Shown piece after piece: positions 32,738 to 40,767 of a stretch of 64,000 nt of DNA. The notes beneath the pieces were generated by a model. The model made no database searches. It had not been told where the DNA came from and saw only the letters and a list, made by a program, of their open reading frames with translations. How positions within the stretch are numbered: position 1 is the first letter of the stretch; every line of letters begins with the position of its first letter. The stretch lies in contig NZ_RPOC01000017.1 in NCBI RefSeq assembly GCF_003946915.1, positions 38,459-102,458 on the forward strand, written 5' to 3'. The position numbers were made by a program, and so were the translations under genes. The DNA comes from Flavobacterium ustbae. GTDB taxonomy: Bacteria; Bacteroidota; Bacteroidia; Flavobacteriales; Flavobacteriaceae.

Positions 32738-33676
32738 TTAGAATTGATAAACGACTTCTAATTTGTAGTCTTTCAGCGAAGCTTTAGCACGTTCTAGATC
32801 TTCAGTAAAACCAAGAATGTAACCACCGCCGCCAGAGCCACAAAGTTTGAGATAATAATCGTTGGTATCAATTCCGTGCTGCCAGATTCCATGAAACTGT
32901 TCTGGAATCATTGGTTTAAAATGATTCAAAACTACTTTAGAAAGTTTCTTGGTATTGGTAAACAAAGATTTCATGTCTCCTTGCAAGAAGTTTTCTACGC
33001 AAGCGTCGGTATATTTTACGAAATGATTTTTAAGCATCGCACGGAAACCTTTGTCTTTTAGGTTTTCCATAAAAATGTTAACCATTGGAGCGGTTTCGCC
33101 AACAATTCCAGAATCTAATAAAAAGACAGCGCCTTTTCCGTCAAAACTCTGAGTCGGAATTCCGGTAGCTTCAATATTATCTTTAGAATTAATTAAAATC
33201 GGAATGCTCAAATAGCTGTTTAAAGGATCTAAGCCAGAACTTTTTCCGTGAAAAAAGCTCTCCATTTGCGAAAATATATTTTTTAATTGTAATAGTTTTT
33301 CACGAGTAAGATTCTCTAAAACCGTGATTTTATTAGTAGCATATTTGTCATAAATAGCAGCAACAAGCGCACCGCTGCTTCCAACACCGTATCCTTGCGG
33401 AATACTAGAATCGAAATACATGCCGCTCTCGACATCATTTTTTAAAGTTTCTAAATCGAAAGTAACCAACTCTGGCTGCTGCGTATGCAAAACTTCAAGA
33501 TAAGATGCAAAACTTCTTAAACTTTTGTTTGATGCAATAGCTTCTGCCGAAGGCTCTTCGCTTTTTTTCAAAGCGCCGTTATAAAAATTATAAGGAATAG
33601 AAAGTCCTTTAGAGTCACGGATGATTCCGTATTCTCCAAAGAGTAATATTTTTGAGTAAAATAATGGTCCTTTCAT
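32738..33676 (-). CDS. GHMP kinase, mevalonate kinase-like
   Basis: A 312-residue GHMP-family kinase. It starts with KILLFGEYGIIRDSKGLSIP (substrate loop), has the ATP-binding motif PQGYGVGSSGALVAA at residues 93-107, SSGLDPLNSY near 145-154 (catalytic aspartate) and a C-terminal CGSGGGGYILGF. It would phosphorylate mevalonate in isopentenyl diphosphate synthesis. Position in an operon with mvaD supports this; the exact choice between mevalonate kinase and phosphomevalonate kinase is not certain. Its start is only three bases after the toxin stop codon. Confidence 0.82.
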   Translation of the reverse strand: MKGPLFYSKILLFGEYGIIRDSKGLSIPYNFYNGALKKSEEPSAEAIASNKSLRSFASYLEVLHTQQPELVTFDLETLKNDVESGMYFDSSIPQGYGVGSSGALVAAIYDKYATNKITVLENLTREKLLQLKNIFSQMESFFHGKSSGLDPLNSYLSIPILINSKDNIEATGIPTQSFDGKGAVFLLDSGIVGETAPMVNIFMENLKDKGFRAMLKNHFVKYTDACVENFLQGDMKSLFTNTKKLSKVVLNHFKPMIPEQFHGIWQHGIDTNDYYLKLCGSGGGGYILGFTEDLERAKASLKDYKLEVVYQF

Positions 33677-33679
33677 GAT

Positions 33680-33982
33680 TTATTTAATGTCTTTTTTTAT
33701 TTTATTTGGGTCTTGTCTGGTGTCGAAAACGGAGATGATAGTTATTACTTTTGAATTAAAAACATAATAGAAGGTTGTTTGTTTTGTTAAAACACATTTT
33801 CTAACAGTTTTAAATTTTTCACTAATAGGAAAACTTTCTGGATACAATTGAATTGCCAAAATTGATTTATTAAATTTTTTCAAAAAATCAATTTTTCTTT
33901 TTAACGACCATTTTCCCTCTAAGTGACTTAAAATATTTTCAAAAGACTTTTCGGCTTTTAGAGTAAATTCAATTTTTCTCAA
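33680..33982 (-). CDS. RelE/ParE-type toxin
   Basis: A 100-residue protein of the RelE/ParE toxin superfamily. The fold pattern is visible: KAEKSFENILSHLEGKWSLKR (helices), then SFPISEKFKTVRKCVLTKQTTFYYVFNSKVITIISVFDTRQDPNKI, with the typical RKCVL...YYVF...I.VFDTRQDP strands. ParE-like members attack gyrase and RelE-like members cut mRNA on the ribosome; the type here cannot be read. It overlaps the antitoxin gene by four bases and lies inside the mevalonate operon. Confidence 0.85.
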   Translation of the reverse strand: MRKIEFTLKAEKSFENILSHLEGKWSLKRKIDFLKKFNKSILAIQLYPESFPISEKFKTVRKCVLTKQTTFYYVFNSKVITIISVFDTRQDPNKIKKDIK

Positions 33983-34206
33983 CGCAAACCGTGTCTTTGT
34001 AAAATAGATTCATAACTCACAACTTCCCCTCTTTCAAATTCCTTCAAGCCAAGTTCAAGTTCTTCTTTTTGCTCTTCAGTCAAATCATCCCACCAATCTT
34101 TCTTCTTTTTCGCAAGCATTTTTTTAATTTTCACTATCAATGAATGATCATCCGTTTCCTGCAGCATTTTCATTGCCTCTTCTCTGTCTAATTGAATAAT
34201 GTCCAT
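33979..34206 (-). CDS. Antitoxin of a RelE/ParE-type module
   Basis: A 75-residue acidic protein typical of small 'addiction module' antitoxins. The C-terminal half (WWDDLTEEQKEELELGLKEF, then ERGEVVSYESILQRHG) matches the putative addiction module component pattern, where the L..G...G.....E portion neutralises the toxin. It overlaps the toxin by four bases (ATGA). It starts 31 bases after mvaD, in the middle of the mevalonate operon. Confidence 0.8.
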   Translation of the reverse strand: MDIIQLDREEAMKMLQETDDHSLIVKIKKMLAKKKKDWWDDLTEEQKEELELGLKEFERGEVVSYESILQRHGLR

Positions 34207-34237
34207 AACCTAAAAATTTACCTAAAGATACGCAAAA

Positions 34238-35320
34238 TTACAATGCAATTGCACCGTTTCCAATTTCGTCGCAAATGTACTGACTATTCTGACAGAAAGC
34301 AACTAATTCGGTTTGAATAAATTGCAATACTTTCGCTGCAACATTTTCAGGATAAAGCACATGCACATTAGCGCCAGCATCAAGCGTAAAACACACTGGA
34401 ATCTGAGTTTCAGCTCTAAATTTCCAGATCGCATTGATTATTTGCAACGTATTTGGCTTCATCAAAATATAATACGGCATAGAAGTCATCATCATTGCGT
34501 GCAGAGTCAAAGCTTCACTTTCTACCACTTTGATAAATTCTTCGATATTTCCGTTTTCAAAAATGGCGATTAATTTATCCAGATTTTCATGTGCCTGAGC
34601 AAAACGTCTTTCAGCATACGGATGATTGTGCATTAAATCATGCCCAACTGTACTCGAAACTTGTTTTTCGCCTTTATCAACCAATAAAATGGTATCTTGA
34701 TAATTCTTAAAATTTTCGTGAATAGCATACGGAAATTCAACACCAAATAAATCAGTGCTTCCTTCAATATTATTCTGATTTCCCCAAACAACTACATTTC
34801 CTTTTATGCTTCGACATGCACTTCCAGAACCTAAACGTGCTAGGAATGAGGCTTTTTGATAAAAATATTCATCGGTCATTTCTGGGTTTAGTTTTCTTTC
34901 TAAACTCATAAAATTCATTGCCAAAGCGGCCATTCCAGAAGCAGAAGAAGCAATTCCTGAACTATGCGGAAAAGTATTTTGAGTATCAATTGTAAAATGA
35001 TAATCCTTCAAAAACGGCAGATAAACTTCAACTCTTTCTAAAAACTTCTGAATTTTTGGTTTAAAGTCTTCTTTTGGTTTTCCTTCAAAAAGTAAATCAA
35101 AAGAAAATTTTCCCTGATTTTCGTTCTTGGAAAAAGCCAATTTTGTAATGGTTTTACAGTTATTCAAAGTAAAACTTACCGATGGATTTGCCGGAATCTG
35201 ATTGTCTTTCTTTCCCCAATATTTAACTAATGCAATATTACTTGGAGCGCTCCATTCAAAGTTTCCGTTTTCGATTGTTGAAGTATATTGAGCTGGAATA
35301 AAATCGGCTGCTGTTAACAT
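34238..35320 (-). CDS. mvaD: Diphosphomevalonate decarboxylase
   Basis: A 360-residue GHMP-type enzyme that decarboxylates mevalonate diphosphate to isopentenyl diphosphate with ATP. Signature motifs: SNIALVKYWGK at residues 27-37, PHSSGIASSASGMAALA at 118-134, and SGSACRSIKGNVVVWG (about 175-190). TLDAGANVHVLYPE with its aspartate lies near 318-331. It is the first gene of the operon. A TATCTTTG -7 box on the minus strand (35337-35344) sits about 17 bases before the start, giving a short leader. Confidence 0.92.
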   Translation of the reverse strand: MLTAADFIPAQYTSTIENGNFEWSAPSNIALVKYWGKKDNQIPANPSVSFTLNNCKTITKLAFSKNENQGKFSFDLLFEGKPKEDFKPKIQKFLERVEVYLPFLKDYHFTIDTQNTFPHSSGIASSASGMAALAMNFMSLERKLNPEMTDEYFYQKASFLARLGSGSACRSIKGNVVVWGNQNNIEGSTDLFGVEFPYAIHENFKNYQDTILLVDKGEKQVSSTVGHDLMHNHPYAERRFAQAHENLDKLIAIFENGNIEEFIKVVESEALTLHAMMMTSMPYYILMKPNTLQIINAIWKFRAETQIPVCFTLDAGANVHVLYPENVAAKVLQFIQTELVAFCQNSQYICDEIGNGAIAL

Positions 35321-35336
35321 GAATTATAAATTTTGG

Positions 35337-35344
35337 CAAAGATA
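35337..35344 (-). promoter_or_regulatory. -7 promoter box of the mevalonate operon
   Basis: TATCTTTG on the minus strand fits TAnnTTTG. A TTG at the proper upstream distance is not present. Confidence 0.45.
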
Positions 35345-35349
35345 ACTTT

Positions 35350-35672
35350 TAAATTTTTTCACCATATAAGTTATATAAGAAAATATAAAAGCAACTTAAT
35401 AAATGAAATTTTATGGTTTTATTTCGTTTTAAATTTTTTTCACCATATAAGTTATATAAGAAAATATAAAAGCAACTTATAAATGAAATTATATAGTTTT
35501 ATTTTGTTTTAAATTTTTTTACCATATAAGTCATGTAAGAAATTGTAAGCAACTTTATTCAATGAACTATGTCTCTTTTGTGGTTTTATTTCGTTTAAAT
35601 TTTTCATCATATAAGTTATGTAAGAAATTGTAAGCAACTTTATTATATGAACTTATATGACTTATATGGTTT
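35350..35672. repeat. Four-copy tandem repeat of ~80 bp
   Basis: Units start at 35350, 35430, 35510 and 35596. Each begins TAAATTTTT(T)CACCATATAAG or a close variant, then TTATATAAGAAA or TTATGTAAGAAA, AAGCAACTT, and ends in GGTTTTATTTCG. The array closes with ACTTATATGACTTATATGGT (35650-35669), the inverse of the opening ACCATATAAG. It fills the 395-bp gap between mvaD and tspO; no gene is seen. Confidence 0.8.
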
Positions 35673-35689
35673 AAAAATTTTCTTTTGAT

Positions 35690-35697
35690 TATTTTTG
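35690..35697 (+). promoter_or_regulatory. -7 promoter box of tspO
   Basis: TATTTTTG matches TAnnTTTG and ends 19 bases before the ATG at 35716. It covers a TTG codon in the same frame, so the ATG is chosen as start. Confidence 0.45.
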
Positions 35698-35715
35698 AAT
35701 TCAAAATTTGATACC

Positions 35716-36192
35716 ATGAATAAGTACATAAAAATTGTTATAGCCTTAATTATTTGTTTAGCAGTTGGATATTCTGCAAGTTTGGTAACCCGACCAAGTA
35801 TTGAGACTTGGTATGTAACGTTAGAAAAGCCTGTTTTTAATCCGCCAAACTGGATTTTTATGCCAGTTTGGACTATGCTTTACATTTTTATGGCTGTTGC
35901 AGCAGCTTTGGTTTGGGACAAAATAAAAGTAGAGACAGAAGAAGTTAAGAAAGCACTACTTTTCTTCATCATTCAATTGATTTTAAATTCAATTTGGTCG
36001 TATTTATTTTTTGGTTTGAAAAACCCGATGTTAGCTTTAATAGAAATTGTCCTTTTATGGCTGATGATTTACGAAACATATCTGAAATTTATCAAAATCA
36101 ATAAAGTTTCAGGTTATTTATTAATTCCTTATTTAGCCTGGGTAGGATTTGCAACGGTTTTGAATGCTAGTATTTGGTGGCTGAACAAATAA
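35716..36192 (+). CDS. tspO: TspO/MBR family tryptophan-rich membrane protein
   Basis: A 158-residue protein with five transmembrane segments. The family motif NPPNWIFMPVWTMLYIFMAVAAALVW (about residues 38-63) and the later NSIWSYLFFGLKNPMLALIEIVLL are diagnostic of TspO/translocator protein. Such proteins bind porphyrins and other small hydrophobic molecules and are involved in stress responses. The start is the ATG at 35716, because the upstream TTG falls in a promoter box. It is divergent from the mevalonate operon across a repeat array. Confidence 0.9.
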   Translation: MNKYIKIVIALIICLAVGYSASLVTRPSIETWYVTLEKPVFNPPNWIFMPVWTMLYIFMAVAAALVWDKIKVETEEVKKALLFFIIQLILNSIWSYLFFGLKNPMLALIEIVLLWLMIYETYLKFIKINKVSGYLLIPYLAWVGFATVLNASIWWLNK

Positions 36193-36234
36193 GAGTTTCA
36201 AGTTTCAGGTTTATTTTGCTTCAAGTTTAGAATT

Positions 36235-36957
36235 CTATTTCAAACTCTTAAATTCTTCATTTTTAGCATATAAAAAGTCCATTAATTCTAAAACATTTGA
36301 TTTTTCTAAAAGGATTTTAGATTTTGCATCAGCATTACAAAAGTGTAAGAAAATTTCTTTTTCTTCTGGTTTGATTTTTAAATTTTTGATAAAAAAATCT
36401 GGCGGACAAGAAGCGATGACAAGTTTCTTAAAACGATCATCTTGAGACTCAATTTTTTTCTTCGGTTTATCAAAAATAGGGTAACTGAAATTTAGTCCAT
36501 GCTTAATTTGACCATCGTAAACCATTACTTTTGAAGTTACTTCGTCAAATTGTTTCCGAATTATAATCTTATTTATTTCTTCTTTATCATTGGCGATATT
36601 TTTAATTTCAGATTTATTAAAAACAGAGCTAGAAACCACAACATTCTCCAACTCTTCTGCTTTTGGATTCATATTTACAAGAATAAAACCACTTTCTAAA
36701 TCTGTGTTTTTCAGCTGTAATCTTGTAAATAAATAATCTTTGGAAAAGAAAATCAAACTGTCTTTTGCTTTTGCCAGAATTGAAAATTCACCTAAATCAT
36801 TTGTAGTCGTACTAGTTTTAGCGGTCTTATTTATGACTTCAATTTTTTGCAAAGGAATGTTTTGATTCACCACTTTCCCCCGAAGTAGTTTTTCAGTTTG
36901 AGAAATACTTAATTGATAGGTTAAAAATGAAATGGTTGTTAGTAGTTTTACTTTCAT
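36235..36957 (-). CDS. Exported protein with carboxypeptidase-regulatory-like domain (paralog 2)
   Basis: A 240-residue exported protein: signal peptide 1-19 (ending SISQ), then a CarboxypepD_reg-like domain (about 25-110: LLRGKVVNQNIPLQKIEVIN, TTNDLGEFSILAK), then a helical C-terminal domain ending in KSNVLELMDFLYAKNEEFKSLK. It is clearly paralogous to the gene just upstream (36968-37714), with which it shares the same order of segments, and starts ten bases after it. Such proteins resemble TonB-receptor plug-extension domains but lack a receptor. The role is unknown. Confidence 0.75.
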   Translation of the reverse strand: MKVKLLTTISFLTYQLSISQTEKLLRGKVVNQNIPLQKIEVINKTAKTSTTTNDLGEFSILAKAKDSLIFFSKDYLFTRLQLKNTDLESGFILVNMNPKAEELENVVVSSSVFNKSEIKNIANDKEEINKIIIRKQFDEVTSKVMVYDGQIKHGLNFSYPIFDKPKKKIESQDDRFKKLVIASCPPDFFIKNLKIKPEEKEIFLHFCNADAKSKILLEKSNVLELMDFLYAKNEEFKSLK

Positions 36958-36967
36958 TAAATAATGA

Positions 36968-37714
36968 TTAGTTTTTTAAATCCGTTTCTAATTTCTTAAA
37001 TTCTTCATTTTTAGTTTGGAGAAAATCCATTGTAGCTAGAATATTTGGATGTTCCAGAAGTGTTTTGGAGTTGGGATCGGCATCACAGAATTGAAGAAAA
37101 AGTTCTTTCTCTTCTGATTTTAATTTTAAATCTTTACTAAAAAAATCCTCAGAGCAAGTTGTAGCAATTAATTTTCTAAAATCGATTTTAGGAATTTCCT
37201 TTTTCGGCTCTTCTCTTTCTCTTTTGAATAAGCCGAAAAGTCCACTGCCAATCACTCCAATATTCAATCCGTTAGAAAGTGTATTATTGAAGCCAGGAAT
37301 AAAGCGTGTTAGATCGTTATTGGCTTTCTCCATTTTAATTTTACTGATGGCCTCAGCATCATATTTTATTTTAGGAAATTTAATTGTAGTCAATACAACT
37401 TCTTCTAGTTCTTCGGGTCTTAAAATCATTTTTACAACGAGATTGTTGTTTTGAATATTTTCTGAAGTAACTTTTAAACGGCTGAAAAAATAATCTTTAT
37501 GAAAGAAAAGCAAACTGTCTTTCGGGTTTACCAAAATCGAAAATTCTCCAGATTCGTTAGTTCGCGTACTGGTTTGTGTAGTTTTATTAATTACTTCTAC
37601 ACCTTTAAGTGTAAAATTTTGATCGATCACTTTTCCGCTGAGCAGTTTTTCTGTCTGGGAAATGCTAATTTGGTAAGTAAAAAAAGAAATTGTGGTAAGT
37701 AATTTTACTCTCAT
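36968..37714 (-). CDS. Exported protein with carboxypeptidase-regulatory-like domain (paralog 1)
   Basis: A 248-residue exported protein with the same plan as its neighbour at 36235: signal peptide (residues 1-19), CarboxypepD_reg-like domain (GKVIDQNFTLKGVEVINKTT, then RTNESGEFSILVN), and a C-terminal domain with CSEDFFSKDLKLKSEEKELF and FCDADPNSKTLLEHPNILAT. The shared MDFLxxKNEEF ending supports tandem duplication. No function is known. Confidence 0.75.
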   Translation of the reverse strand: MRVKLLTTISFFTYQISISQTEKLLSGKVIDQNFTLKGVEVINKTTQTSTRTNESGEFSILVNPKDSLLFFHKDYFFSRLKVTSENIQNNNLVVKMILRPEELEEVVLTTIKFPKIKYDAEAISKIKMEKANNDLTRFIPGFNNTLSNGLNIGVIGSGLFGLFKREREEPKKEIPKIDFRKLIATTCSEDFFSKDLKLKSEEKELFLQFCDADPNSKTLLEHPNILATMDFLQTKNEEFKKLETDLKN

Positions 37715-37787
37715 AAACGATTAATTTGCTGAGAGTAAAATTATTAGAATACTCTTAACGAAAACTTACAGATTCTGTAAATTCTTG

Positions 37788-38435
37788 TTAAATAAGATTT
37801 AGCAATTCTTTTGCATTATGAATTACTTTTTTGGCACCGCTGTTTTTCAATTCTTCTTCGGTTCTATAGCCCCAAGTAACCCCAACAGGAAACATATTGG
37901 CATTTGTTGCAGTTAACATATCAATATCAGAATCGCCGACAAAAAGTATCTCTTCGGGACTTAAATTCCATTTTTTGCTAATTTCTAGAGCTTCAAATGG
38001 ATTAGGTTTTTTGAGTTCTTCTGTACTTAAACCAACTGCAGCATCAAATTGTTCAGGAAAAATCTCTGAAACTATTTTCTTGGTCAGTTCATCTGCTTTA
38101 TTAGAAAAAACAGCCATTTTGATATTTCCTAAAGCAGGATTCTTCAATAAATCCAAAATGCCGTCGTAAGGTTTTGTTTTTAAAGTGCAGATTTTACGAT
38201 ATTCGCTTATCATACAATCAAAACAAATTTCGATTTGTTCGTCATTATTATGAGTTACGGGCAAAGCTTTGCTGACCAAATTTCGCAAGCCACTTCCGAT
38301 AAAATATTGATAGGTTTCGTAAGTGTGAGTGGGATGATTTAAACCTGTCAAAACAATATTCATTGCATCTGAAATGTCGTGTAATGAATTAACCAACGTT
38401 CCGTCCAAATCAAAAATGATTCCTTTAAATTTCAT
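37788..38435 (-). CDS. HAD-superfamily phosphatase, phosphoglycolate phosphatase-like
   Basis: A 215-residue HAD hydrolase. Motif I FDLDGTLVNSLHD has the nucleophile and general-acid aspartates at residues 9 and 11; motif II is AVFSNK near 125; the lysine in ELKKPNPFEAL is near 157; and motif IV is GDSDIDM near 178. The cap is of the helical C1 type, as in phosphoglycolate and related phosphatases. The substrate is not determined. It starts five bases after the flavoprotein gene and is probably cotranscribed with it. Confidence 0.85.
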   Translation of the reverse strand: MKFKGIIFDLDGTLVNSLHDISDAMNIVLTGLNHPTHTYETYQYFIGSGLRNLVSKALPVTHNNDEQIEICFDCMISEYRKICTLKTKPYDGILDLLKNPALGNIKMAVFSNKADELTKKIVSEIFPEQFDAAVGLSTEELKKPNPFEALEISKKWNLSPEEILFVGDSDIDMLTATNANMFPVGVTWGYRTEEELKNSGAKKVIHNAKELLNLI

Positions 38436-38440
38436 TCTAA

Positions 38441-39649
38441 TTAAATATTTTGAGCCAGAATAAACCCGCTTGTCCAGGCATTCTGAAAATTAAATCCTCC
38501 TGTAATAGCATCGATATTGACAATTTCGCCAGCAAAATAAAGGTTTTCGTGAATTTTGCTTTCCATAGTTTTGAAATTGATTTCTTTTAAATCAATTCCG
38601 CCCGCGGTTACAAATTCTTCCTTAAAAGTACTTTTTCCGTTTACCTGAAATTTGGCTTTAGTAAGTTGAGAAGCTAAATTCTGCAACTGATTTTTAGATA
38701 AATCTGCCCATTTGGTTTCTTCTTTTATTTCTGAAGCAAAAACCAAACTCTCCCATAAACGATTCGGAAAGTCGAAAGGAGATTTTTTAGAAACAGCTTT
38801 TTTAGCATGTTCCTGTTTTAAATCTTTTAGAATTTTCTCAGCATCTTCGGTATCAACATCGTTTAACCAATTTACGGAAATAGTAAACTGATAATTTTTA
38901 TCGTGTAAAATGCGTGCGCCCCAAGCCGAAAGTTTTAAGATCGCTGGTCCGCTCATTCCCCAATGTGTGATTAGTAAAGGGCCAGTTGATTCTAGTTTTG
39001 TGTCTTTTACATTTACCGTAACCTGCGCTGCAACTCCGGGTAATTCCTTAATTCTAGGATCTTTGATATTGAAAGTAAATAGGGAAGGGACAGGGCTTAC
39101 AATCGCGTGGCCGTGTTCTTGAAGCATTTCCCAGATTTTTGGGTTGCTTCCGGTTGCCATTACTAATTTTTCGCAAGCAAAATTGTCGCTTTGCGTGTCA
39201 ATTTTCCAATGGGTTTCTTTTTTGAAAATAGACTGAACACTTTGTCCTGTCAATACTTTTATACCTAATTTTTCGGTTGCTTTTAAGAAACAATCGATAA
39301 TAGTTTGCGAAGAATTCGAAACAGGAAACATTCTGCCGTCTTCTTCGATTTTTAATTCGACGCCGTGTTTTTCAAACCATTCAATTGTATCGCCTGAACA
39401 AAATTGATGAAATGGTCCGCGAAGTTCTTTTTCTCCACGAGGATAAAATTTTACCAATTCGTTGGGTTCAAAACAAGCGTGCGTAACATTGCAACGCCCG
39501 CCTCCAGAAACGCGGACTTTAGAGAGGACTTCTTTTCCTCTTTCTAAAATGGCTATTTTAAGTTTTGGGTTTTTCTCTGCAATATTAATTGCGGTAAAAA
39601 AACCTGCTGCGCCTCCGCCAACGATTATTATGTCGAAATTTTTAATCAT
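38441..39649 (-). CDS. BaiN/HI0933-type NAD(P)/FAD-dependent oxidoreductase
   Basis: A 402-residue flavoprotein. The FAD-binding motif VGGGAAGFFTAI lies near residues 10-21, followed by the family hallmark KVRVSGGGRCNVTHAC (about 45-60), then FHQFCSGDTIEWFEKHGVEL and a C-terminal TAGGIDLKEINFKTMESKI with NIDAITGGFNFQNAWTSG. This matches the HI0933/BaiN/RdsA family. The reaction is not known. The frame is open nine codons further upstream, but the ATG at 39649 places MIKNFDIIIVGGG at the usual start. Confidence 0.88.
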   Translation of the reverse strand: MIKNFDIIIVGGGAAGFFTAINIAEKNPKLKIAILERGKEVLSKVRVSGGGRCNVTHACFEPNELVKFYPRGEKELRGPFHQFCSGDTIEWFEKHGVELKIEEDGRMFPVSNSSQTIIDCFLKATEKLGIKVLTGQSVQSIFKKETHWKIDTQSDNFACEKLVMATGSNPKIWEMLQEHGHAIVSPVPSLFTFNIKDPRIKELPGVAAQVTVNVKDTKLESTGPLLITHWGMSGPAILKLSAWGARILHDKNYQFTISVNWLNDVDTEDAEKILKDLKQEHAKKAVSKKSPFDFPNRLWESLVFASEIKEETKWADLSKNQLQNLASQLTKAKFQVNGKSTFKEEFVTAGGIDLKEINFKTMESKIHENLYFAGEIVNIDAITGGFNFQNAWTSGFILAQNI

Positions 39650-39753
39650 AATTTTTTGAGTTGCCTCGAATTTCAAGAATTGGCACTAATTTTTTTCTGC
39701 CACAGATTTCACAGATTAAAAATGATTTTTTTATTTTGCTTAGTCTTTTGGTC

Positions 39754-39842
39754 GCCACGAATTCACGAATTATTTTTTGATAATCTTTGAGAATAAAAAT
39801 TCGTGAATTGCTGCGCCTGTTCGCTATCGCTTGGGTCGTGGC
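39754..39842. repeat. Palindromic 89-bp repeat, copy 1
   Basis: Begins GCCACGAATTCACGAATTAT, ends GGGTCGTGGC, and carries AATTCGTGAATTGCTGCGCC in its centre. A near-identical copy in the same orientation lies at 40590-40677, on the other side of the glycerophosphodiesterase gene. A CCACAGATTTCACAGATTAA word lies just before (39702-39722). Confidence 0.85.
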
Positions 39843-39854
39843 TATTCTTAAACT

Positions 39855-40532
39855 TTATATTTTATCTGGATTATCAGAGATAATTCCGTTTACGTTGTAA
39901 CTTTTTACTTTTTTGATGTCTTCTTTGGAGTTTACTGTCCAAGGGAAAACTTTAAAGCCTTTTTCCTGAATGCTTTTTGTGTTTTCTTTATTCAATAACT
40001 GAAAATCAGGGTGAATGGCGTATGCTTTTACACTTTCGGCGAAAGCCAAAGCGGTATCGATATTTTCTTCTGTTAAAACACCAATCGGAATGTTTGGGTT
40101 TAGGTTTTGAACTTCTTTTAGAGCATTCCAGTCAAAACTTGAGACAATAAAATGCTCGTAATTCCAGTCTTTTTGAGAAATGTATTCTTCGATTAAAGAA
40201 ACAACTTGTTTTGAAGTGTCAGCGTTTTTTAGCTCCACATTGATAAAACATTTTTTGTTGACTAAATCAAAAACTTCGTTTAAAGTTGGAATTTGAAGTG
40301 TTTCAGCGATTCGAAATGACTTTAATTCGGCTAAAGTAAAGGTGTTTATTTCGCCTTTTCCTTTGGTCATTTTATCGATGGTTTCGTCGTGCATGACGAT
40401 TATATGTCCGTCGATGCTTAGGTGAACGTCGAGTTCGATTCCGTCTGCATTTAGGTCTAAAGCTTTTTGGAAAGCCTGAAGTGTATTTTCGGGTTCGTAT
40501 GCTTTCGCTCCACGATGTGCTATTTTTAGCAT
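39855..40532 (-). CDS. Glycerophosphodiester phosphodiesterase
   Basis: A 225-residue GDPD-family enzyme that releases glycerol-3-phosphate from glycerophosphodiesters. Catalytic residues are visible: H6 in AHRGAKAYEPENT, E33 and D35 in ADGIELDVH, and H48 in VMHDETIDKMTKG, followed by NVELKN. The frame could begin 12 codons earlier at 40568, but the ATG at 40532 places the conserved HRG at the usual distance. There is no signal peptide, so it should be cytoplasmic. A TACCTTTG box on the minus strand (40558-40565) is a plausible promoter element. It is flanked by direct repeats on both sides. Confidence 0.88.
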   Translation of the reverse strand: MLKIAHRGAKAYEPENTLQAFQKALDLNADGIELDVHLSIDGHIIVMHDETIDKMTKGKGEINTFTLAELKSFRIAETLQIPTLNEVFDLVNKKCFINVELKNADTSKQVVSLIEEYISQKDWNYEHFIVSSFDWNALKEVQNLNPNIPIGVLTEENIDTALAFAESVKAYAIHPDFQLLNKENTKSIQEKGFKVFPWTVNSKEDIKKVKSYNVNGIISDNPDKI

Positions 40533-40589
40533 TTTTTTTGAATAAGGTTCAGAGATACAAAGGTACAAAGTTGCAGAGGAAAAATAATA

Positions 40590-40677
40590 GCCACGAATTC
40601 ACGAATTATTTTTAACAATCTATGAGAATAAAAATTCGGGAATTGCTTCGCCTATTCGCTATCGCTCGAGTCGTGGC
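40590..40677. repeat. Palindromic 88-bp repeat, copy 2
   Basis: The same element as 39754-39842 with a few substitutions. It is immediately followed at 40690-40762 by another inverted repeat with arms TCCCGCAGATCTTGCAGATT and AATCTGCCAAATCTGCGGGA. Confidence 0.85.
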
Positions 40678-40767
40678 AAAAAAAAAGCTTCCCGCAGATC
40701 TTGCAGATTCGGTAGATTTTTTTATTTTTTTATCTGCTCAATCTGCCAAATCTGCGGGAGAAAAACT

